A stretch of 64,000 nt of DNA from Mesorhizobium sp. B2-3-12 (GTDB taxonomy: Bacteria; Pseudomonadota; Alphaproteobacteria; Rhizobiales; Rhizobiaceae), in contig NZ_VFVR01000006.1 of the NCBI RefSeq assembly GCF_006442205.1, positions 62,001 through 126,000 on the forward strand, given 5' to 3'. The notes beneath the pieces are model-generated. The model was not told where the DNA came from, did not search any database, and worked only from the letters and a program-made list of their open reading frames with translations. This document shows positions 58,869 to 64,000 of the stretch, piece by piece. The translations under genes and the position numbers were made by a program. Position 1 is the first letter of the stretch, and every line of letters starts with the position of its first letter.

Positions 58869-59462
58869 ATGTCAGGGAAAACCGCACGCTTCACCATTGC
58901 CGGGCTGGCCGTGCTCGGCTCGATTTCGCAGACGGCGGCCGGTGGCCGCGCCGTCGAATGCTACGAGCCCGTCCGCACACCCGATGTCTACGACACGGTC
59001 TACGAGGACGTCATGGTCAGCCCACCCGGCCAGCAGGTCGTCGACTATGACCCGCCGATCTACGGTACGCGCGAGCGCGTGGTGATGACCGTGCCGGCAC
59101 AGGTTCGATATGAAGTGGTGCCGGCAATCACGCGAACCGTCTATCACACCGTCAGGGTCGACGGCGGCGGCTATTCCTGGGAATGGCGCGTCATCCATGG
59201 CCGCCGGGTTCTGTGCAAGGTCTGGCACAAGGCACGCTACGAACGCGTCGCCGAGACGGTGGTGATCCAACCGGAACGCACGCGGCGCGTCGTCATTCCG
59301 GCGCAATATGACAGCATCGCCGAGGAGGTGCTGGTGCGGCCCGAGCAAAGGCGGATCATCGATGTTCCCGCCTCCTACCAGACCGTCCAACGGCGCGTGC
59401 TGGTGCGCGAAGGCTCATCCAGCTGGCGGCGCGTGCATATTCCAAGGCACTGCCTGGATTAG
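58869..59462 (+). CDS. Secreted protein with degenerate YxxV...P repeats, unknown function
   Basis: The 197-residue protein has an N-terminal signal peptide (FTIAGLAVLGSISQTAAGG) and a mature part of imperfect repeats of about 23 residues. Units near the C-terminus read YERVAETVVIQPERTRRVVIPAQ, YDSIAEEVLVRPEQRRIIDVPAS and YQTVQRRVLVREGSSSWRRVHIP, with earlier variants before a WEWRVIHGRRVLCKVWHKA spacer. The pattern Y-x-x-V-x3-V-V/L-V/I-x-P...P-A suggests repeated beta-hairpins. Two cysteines flank the spacer region. I do not recognise a family. GGGGAG precedes the ATG. It is exported to the periplasm or beyond. Confidence 0.75.
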   Translation: MSGKTARFTIAGLAVLGSISQTAAGGRAVECYEPVRTPDVYDTVYEDVMVSPPGQQVVDYDPPIYGTRERVVMTVPAQVRYEVVPAITRTVYHTVRVDGGGYSWEWRVIHGRRVLCKVWHKARYERVAETVVIQPERTRRVVIPAQYDSIAEEVLVRPEQRRIIDVPASYQTVQRRVLVREGSSSWRRVHIPRHCLD

Positions 59463-59464
59463 GC

Positions 59465-60568
59465 TTACGCCATTTCGGCCCGCAGCCAGGCTTTGAGGCC
59501 GGTCACGTCGCCGTCACCGACAGTTTTCGCAACGCGACGCCCGACCGCCGCGCCGAACTTGTAGCCATGGCCAGAACAGGCCGAGACGACCAGGCACTTG
59601 CCAGTCTCATGCGCCAGGAATTTCTCGTCATCGGTAAAAGTGTAGGCGCAGGTGACCACTTCGGTGACCTTGTACTCCTCGATGCGGGCGATCGGAGGCG
59701 AAAACAGGTTGCGGATCGCCTCGCCCTCGCCGGGCACCGGCTCGCGGTTCCAGTCGGCATCGCTGGTCGGCACCTTGTGGAGGCCCGAGCCGAACTTCAT
59801 GCCGGCGCCACGGCTGATCGGGATCATGTAGCCGTCGGTCTTGCCGCCGACATCCAGAATGATGGGCGCGGCCTCCCAGGCCGCCTTGAGGTCGGCCGGC
59901 GGTTCGACATAAGCGAGTGCCGTACGGTAGGTCTTCAGGTCGCCGCCCAATTCCGGAAAAAGCTTCAGCACCCAGGCGCCGGCGGCGACGACGATGCGGT
60001 CGGCCTGCATCGTCTCCCCACTTTCCAGCACGATATGGCCGGCCTCGGCGTCGATTTCCGTCACCTTGCTGTGCTCGTAGACATTGGCGCCGTTGGCGCG
60101 CAGCCAGTTGGCCAGGCCCGCCGCTATTCTGCGGCAATGCAGTGCGCCACCTTCCGGCGAAAAATAGGCGTAGCGGAACGAGACGGGCTCAAGGAACGGC
60201 CAGCGTTCGACGGCCGCGTCCGGTTCCAGCAATTCGAAAGGGAAATTTCCCTCTTCCAGACCCTCGCGGTATTCCTCGGCTTCGTCGCCGGGTTCGCGCG
60301 AAACGCAGACGAATCCCCTGGGATCGAGATGGTTCTCACCGAGATCGGCCCACATCTCATCCCAGGCCTGATAGGCTTCGGTGATCAGCCGCCCATAGCC
60401 GGTTCCCGCACGGTAGGCGCGGCGGATGATGCGGTGATGGTCGCCCGAGGCCGCCAGCGGATTGGGGATCGGCCCCTGCTCGACGATCGACACGGCGTGG
60501 CCTGCCTTGACCAGCGACCACGCCGTGGAGAGACCGGCGATCCCCGCGCCAACAACGATCACATTCAT
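59465..60568 (-). CDS. FAD-dependent amine oxidase, sarcosine/N-methyltryptophan oxidase-like
   Basis: The 367-residue flavoprotein has an N-terminal dinucleotide fold (VVGAGIAGLSTAWSLVKAGH) and the DAO-family segment ASGDHHRIIRRAYRAGTGYG near residue 40. The C-terminal SACSGHGYKFGAAVG holds a cysteine in the position used for covalent FAD in monomeric sarcosine oxidases. It would oxidise a secondary amine or N-methyl amino acid, releasing hydrogen peroxide. It diverges from the P450 gene by about 105 bp, so shared control is possible. Substrate is not identified. Confidence 0.85.
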   Translation of the reverse strand: MNVIVVGAGIAGLSTAWSLVKAGHAVSIVEQGPIPNPLAASGDHHRIIRRAYRAGTGYGRLITEAYQAWDEMWADLGENHLDPRGFVCVSREPGDEAEEYREGLEEGNFPFELLEPDAAVERWPFLEPVSFRYAYFSPEGGALHCRRIAAGLANWLRANGANVYEHSKVTEIDAEAGHIVLESGETMQADRIVVAAGAWVLKLFPELGGDLKTYRTALAYVEPPADLKAAWEAAPIILDVGGKTDGYMIPISRGAGMKFGSGLHKVPTSDADWNREPVPGEGEAIRNLFSPPIARIEEYKVTEVVTCAYTFTDDEKFLAHETGKCLVVSACSGHGYKFGAAVGRRVAKTVGDGDVTGLKAWLRAEMA

Positions 60569-60673
60569 CCGTTCAGACCTTTTGCAGCCGCATCGGCTGG
60601 CTCAACCAATCAGGCAGCCGGGCGCCAACATACGGTCTGGAATGAGGCTGGCAAGCCGCGCTATGGGTCTGGC

Positions 60674-61924
60674 ATGACCAAATCGGCGCTCTCCTACCTG
60701 GCCTTTGATCCAGCCACTCTCCGCCTCAAGCTCGATCCGCGTGAACCGGCTTTCTTCCTGAACCCTTACGAGGCCTACGGCGCCCTGCATGAGGCGTCGA
60801 ATGCGTTTTTCTGGGAAGAGTTCGGCTTCTGGTGCTTTGGCGGCTTCGACGATGTCAACCGGCTGCTGCGCGACCGCCGCTTCGGCCGCCAGAACCCGGC
60901 CGGTGTTCCCGACAGCCGCGGCGTCGGGCAGGACCGAAGCCATCTCAAGGCATTCGACGGCATCGAGGCCAATTCGATGCTGGAACTGGAGCCGCCTGTG
61001 CACACGCGCCTGAGAACGCTGGTCAACCGCGCCTTCGTGTCGCGTCAGGTTGAACGGTTGCGGCCGCGCGTCGAAGCGCTCGCCAACGAACTGATCGACC
61101 GTTTCGAACCAGGCAAGGCCGTTGACCTGCTGCCGGCCTTCGCCTCCCCCTTGCCGATCACCATCATCGCCGAAATGCTCGGCGTGCCGGTGGAAATGGG
61201 GCCGCAACTGCTCGACTGGTCGCATCGCATGGTTGCCATGTACGTCCATGGCCGTACACGCGAAACCGAGGAGAGGGCCAACCGCGCGGCGGGGGAATTT
61301 TCCGACTTTCTGCGCGGCTACGTCGGGGAGCGCCGCAAGAACCCGGGCGACGACCTGCTGTCGCTGCTGATCTCGGCCCAGGAAAACGGCCAGAAACTGT
61401 CCGAGGACGAACTGGTCTCCTCGGCCATCCTGCTGCTCAATGCCGGCCATGAAGCGACCGTGCACCAGACCGGCAATGCGGTGCGCTCGATCCTGACGCA
61501 AGGCGGCGACCCGCGCCGCTTCTTCACCTCGGCGGAGGCGACAGCGGCGACGGTCGAGGAATGCCTGCGCTTCGACGCGCCGCTGCACATGTTCATGCGC
61601 TACGCCTATCAGGAGACCGAAATCGCGCCCGGCATCGTCGTCCAGCCCGGCCAGACGATCGGACTTCTGCTTGGCATGGCCAATCATGACCCGCGCGTCT
61701 TTGCCGAGCCGCAGGCCTTCAGGCCGGAGCGGGCCGACCAGAAGAATTTGTCGTTCGGCGCCGGCATCCATTTCTGCATTGGCGCGCCGCTCGCGCGGCT
61801 TGAACTGCAGGTTTCGCTGAAGACCTTGTTCGAGCGGCACCCGAAGCTGCATCTTGCCGAACAGCCGCGCTTCCGCGACACTTACCACTTCCATGGGCTG
61901 GAAACGCTCGCCGTCGATTTCTGA
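60674..61924 (+). CDS. Cytochrome P450
   Basis: The 416-residue protein is a soluble bacterial P450. The I-helix oxygen-activation motif is AGHEATVHQ near residue 257, the K-helix EECLR near 295 gives ExxR, and the heme loop FGAGIHFCIGAPLAR has the axial cysteine near 368. Other landmarks are PPVHTRLRTLVNRAF and the C-terminal DFHGLETLAV-like end. It needs a ferredoxin and reductase, and none is adjacent, so partners lie elsewhere. The ATG at 60674 is preferred since the longer frame upstream is antisense to the oxidase gene. Substrate is unknown. Confidence 0.92.
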   Translation: MTKSALSYLAFDPATLRLKLDPREPAFFLNPYEAYGALHEASNAFFWEEFGFWCFGGFDDVNRLLRDRRFGRQNPAGVPDSRGVGQDRSHLKAFDGIEANSMLELEPPVHTRLRTLVNRAFVSRQVERLRPRVEALANELIDRFEPGKAVDLLPAFASPLPITIIAEMLGVPVEMGPQLLDWSHRMVAMYVHGRTRETEERANRAAGEFSDFLRGYVGERRKNPGDDLLSLLISAQENGQKLSEDELVSSAILLLNAGHEATVHQTGNAVRSILTQGGDPRRFFTSAEATAATVEECLRFDAPLHMFMRYAYQETEIAPGIVVQPGQTIGLLLGMANHDPRVFAEPQAFRPERADQKNLSFGAGIHFCIGAPLARLELQVSLKTLFERHPKLHLAEQPRFRDTYHFHGLETLAVDF

Positions 61925-61957
61925 ACGATAGCGGGCCTGGGCAGCGTGGCGAAATGA

Positions 61958-62308
61958 TCAGAGCTTGATCACATACTCCTTGCGAGTCGTTTCAAGCACT
62001 TCCCAGATTCCCTTGAAGCCCGGCCTCAGCACGAAACTGTCGCCGGCCCGCACGGTGCGGGCTTCGCCGCCATCTTCGGCAATCACCGAGACGCCCGAGA
62101 GAATGTGGCAGAACTCCCATTCGTCATAGACGATGCGCCATTTGCCGGGGGTCGCTTCCCAGATGCCGGCATAAAGGCCGCCGTCGCGCTCCTCGACGTT
62201 CCAGCTGCGGAATTTCGGATCGCCCGAGATCAGGCGATCCGGCGCGGGCGCGCCATGTTCGGCGTCGACACTATCGACGCCGACGGCAAGGAATTTGGGC
62301 TCAGCCAT
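61958..62308 (-). CDS. Cupin-domain protein (Cupin_3/DUF861)
   Basis: The 116-residue protein folds as a single cupin: SWNVEERDGGLYAGIWEATPG, the EWEFCHILSGVSVIAEDGG block with a histidine in the metal-site position, and RAGDSFVLRPGFKGIWEVLET. It resembles the DUF861 group found with amino-acid and ureide metabolism genes. It starts 5 bp after the metY stop and has AAGG upstream, so it is made with metY. Function is unknown; a role in sulfur-amino-acid metabolism is only suggested by position. Confidence 0.86.
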   Translation of the reverse strand: MAEPKFLAVGVDSVDAEHGAPAPDRLISGDPKFRSWNVEERDGGLYAGIWEATPGKWRIVYDEWEFCHILSGVSVIAEDGGEARTVRAGDSFVLRPGFKGIWEVLETTRKEYVIKL

Positions 62309-62313
62309 GGCAA

Positions 62314-63594
62314 TCAGACCTTGGCGAGTGCCTGTTCGAGATCGGCGACGATGTCGGTGACATCCTCGATGCCAATGGACAGCCGAACCGTGTCCGGGCC
62401 GGCGCCGGCCTTGACCTTCTGCTCGTCGGACAACTGCCGGTGCGTGGTCGAGGCCGGATGGATGACCAGCGACTTGGTGTCGCCGACATTGGCCAGATGC
62501 GAGAAGAGTTCGAGCGCCTCGACGAATTTGACACCGGCCTCGTAGCCGCCCTTGAGGCCGAAGGTGAACACGGCGCCGGCGCCCAGCGGCGAGTATTTCT
62601 TCTGCAAGGCATTGTTCTTGTCGCCGGGCAGACCGGGATAATTCACCCAGGCGACCTTGGGGTGATTGGACAGCCAGCCGGCGACCGTGATCGCATTGTC
62701 GCAATGGCGCTGCATGCGCAACGGCAAAGTCTCGACGCCGGTCAGGATGAGGAAGGCGTTGAACGGCGAGATCGCCGGGCCGAGATCGCGCAGGCCGAGC
62801 ACGCGCGCGGCAATGGCGAAGGCGAAATTGCCGAAGGTTTCGTGCAGGACAAGGCCGCCATATTCGGGGCGCGGTTCCGACAGCATCGGGTATTTGCCCG
62901 ACTTCGACCAGTCGAAGGTGCCGCCGTCGACAATGACGCCGCCGATCGAATTGCCGTGGCCGCCGATGAACTTGGTCAGCGAATGGACGACGATGTCGGC
63001 GCCATGCTCGATCGGCCGGATCAAGTAAGGCGAGGCCAGGGTATTGTCGACGATCAGCGGCAGGCCGTGCGTGCGCGCGATGTCGCCGATCTTCTCGATA
63101 TCGACGAAGGTGCCGCCCGGATTGGCCAGGCTCTCGATGAAGATCGCCTTGGTCCTGTCGTCGATCTGGCTCTCGAAGGTCGAGATGTCATTGGTGTCGG
63201 CCCAGCGCACCTCCCACCCATAATTCTTGAAGGCATGGCCGAACTGGTTGATCGACCCGCCATAGAGCCTGGTGGCGGCAACGAAATTGTCGCCGGGCTG
63301 CATCAGATTGTGGAAGACGATGACCTGCGCGGCATGGCCGGAGGCAACCGCCAACGCAGCCGTGCCGCCCTCGAGTGCGGCGACGCGCTCTTCGAGCACG
63401 GCCTGGGTCGGGTTCATGATGCGGGTGTAGATGTTGCCGAACGCCTTCAGCCCGAACAGCGAGGCGGCATGATCTGCGTCATCGAAGACGAAGGAGGTCG
63501 TCTGGTAGATCGGCGTGGCGCGCGCGCCGGTGGCCGGATCGGGCTTGGCGCCGGCATGGACGGCGAGTGTGTTGAAACCGGGCGTATGGGTCAC
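62314..63594 (-). CDS. metY: O-acetylhomoserine aminocarboxypropyltransferase (sulfhydrylase)
   Basis: MetY makes homocysteine from O-acetyl-L-homoserine and sulfide, with PLP as cofactor, in methionine synthesis. The 426-residue protein has the Cys/Met-metabolism fold: YTRIMNPTQAVLEERVAALEGG at the cofactor entry, VDNTLASPYLIRP, and the PLP lysine in HSLTKFIGGHGNS near residue 208. It has the length and insert of the MetY group, longer than MetB or MetZ. No SAM-II-type riboswitch sequence was seen upstream, though two AT-rich repeats occur (see findings). It is followed by the cupin gene. Confidence 0.94.
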   Translation of the reverse strand: MTHTPGFNTLAVHAGAKPDPATGARATPIYQTTSFVFDDADHAASLFGLKAFGNIYTRIMNPTQAVLEERVAALEGGTAALAVASGHAAQVIVFHNLMQPGDNFVAATRLYGGSINQFGHAFKNYGWEVRWADTNDISTFESQIDDRTKAIFIESLANPGGTFVDIEKIGDIARTHGLPLIVDNTLASPYLIRPIEHGADIVVHSLTKFIGGHGNSIGGVIVDGGTFDWSKSGKYPMLSEPRPEYGGLVLHETFGNFAFAIAARVLGLRDLGPAISPFNAFLILTGVETLPLRMQRHCDNAITVAGWLSNHPKVAWVNYPGLPGDKNNALQKKYSPLGAGAVFTFGLKGGYEAGVKFVEALELFSHLANVGDTKSLVIHPASTTHRQLSDEQKVKAGAGPDTVRLSIGIEDVTDIVADLEQALAKV

Positions 63595-63751
63595 TGAAAC
63601 CTCCCTCGATAACCTTCAAAATTCGCTGGGCATTCTTGGCGAAGCGCGGCCTCGAATGCAAAGAAGAAAATACCTTTCGGCGCCGATCCTTCGATCGCAC
63701 CGCAGGATAATGCGGCATTGTGCGGAATAATTTTGCGCCTCTGCGTGATGC

Positions 63752-64000
63752 CTATTTCTGACGCACGCCAAAACTCTGAAAACCCTGGCGCATCAGCGGC
63801 TTCTTCGACGACAGCACGCCGGAGTTGACGCCGGTCCAGCCGATCTCGCCGGAGAGCTTGCCATATTCGATCTTGGGGCAGCGATTCATCACCACCTTGA
63901 TGCCGGCCGCCTCGGCGCGCGCGGCCGCCTCGTCATGACGCACGCCAAGCTGCATCCAGATGACTTTCGGCAAGGGATCGAGTTGCAAGACCTCGTCGAC
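63752..64000 (-). CDS. CoA-binding protein, YccU-like (5' part outside the window)
   Basis: This is the C-terminal 82 residues of a CoA-binding domain protein; the frame is open to the window edge. The visible blocks PLPKVIWMQLGVRHDEAAARAEAAGIKVVMNRCPKIEY match the second half of small YccU-type Rossmann proteins that bind CoA derivatives. Their cellular role is not well known. It lies upstream of metY in the same direction, but a 157-bp gap separates them. Confidence 0.87.
   Translation of the reverse strand, partial: VDEVLQLDPLPKVIWMQLGVRHDEAAARAEAAGIKVVMNRCPKIEYGKLSGEIGWTGVNSGVLSSKKPLMRQGFQSFGVRQK

Noticed and set aside
59567..60673. Long in-frame upstream extension of the P450 reading frame
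   Set aside because: It lies antisense to the amine oxidase-like gene and shows no P450 or other domain. The P450 fold starts right after the ATG at 60674.
63595..63751. SAM-II riboswitch upstream of metY
   Set aside because: Such elements are common in this bacterial group before methionine genes, so I looked for the conserved pseudoknot sequences on the minus strand, but they are absent.

Overview
The window is a GC-rich, densely coding chromosomal segment of an alphaproteobacterium in the order Rhizobiales, most likely Mesorhizobium or a close relative. This rests on protein character, on the clpP-clpX-lon-hupB order, on a suf operon with two cysteine desulfurases and an Irr-type iron box, on CTTGAC-like promoters, and on dispersed palindromic repeats of the kind common in rhizobia. 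It is mostly core genome: I see no phage, transposase, integrase, CRISPR array or plasmid functions.

Layout. 1-9.7 kb: end of a drug-efflux MFS gene, then housekeeping genes (inositol-phosphatase-like protein, ttcA, rpsD, an RNB-domain nuclease, murI, trmJ, icd, a GST). 9.9-14 kb: alaS and recA, the latter with an operator-overlapped promoter. 14.2-17.1 kb: pseudouridine salvage (psuK, psuG), a TfoX-N protein and a GFA-fold protein. 17.2-24.5 kb: the Fe-S assembly operon, read on the minus strand as cysteine desulfurase, sufB, sufC, sufD, sufS, sufT, sufA, with an Irr/ICE-like palindrome upstream. 24.6-37.3 kb: envelope and miscellaneous genes (alpha/beta hydrolase, PAP2 phosphatase, ArnT-like glycosyltransferase, tyrS, a 1126-residue AsmA-like protein, Bcp peroxiredoxin, a CelD-type acyltransferase coupled to a sterol-desaturase-family hydroxylase, an M23 peptidase). 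37.4-42.4 kb: a CUT2 sugar-uptake operon (ROK regulator, ATPase, binding protein, permease, SDR). 42.4-42.9 kb: divergent tRNA-Asp and tRNA-Val. 42.9-49.4 kb: a CUT1 sugar system split into two divergent operons (ATPase, mutarotase and ribokinase on minus; binding protein and two permeases on plus). 49.4-53.1 kb: a decayed-looking gap, an NADPH-FMN-reductase-like gene, creatininase and SIS genes, and an aldo/keto reductase. 53.1-58.6 kb: hupB, lon, clpX, clpP. 58.8-64 kb: a repeat-bearing secreted protein, an amine-oxidase-like flavoprotein divergent from a cytochrome P450, a cupin gene, metY, and the end of a CoA-binding protein gene.

How the genes work together. The suf genes form one iron-responsive assembly line. 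The two ABC systems each carry regulator, uptake and catabolic genes side by side, and each has a strong hairpin directly after its binding-protein gene. ClpP/ClpX/Lon form a protein quality-control block, and psuK/psuG a two-step nucleoside salvage route. No clearly new system stands out. The most interesting leads are the Irr box, three related palindromic elements, a 57-bp tandem repeat, the unassigned creatininase/SIS/flavoprotein neighbourhood, and two small secreted proteins of unknown role.
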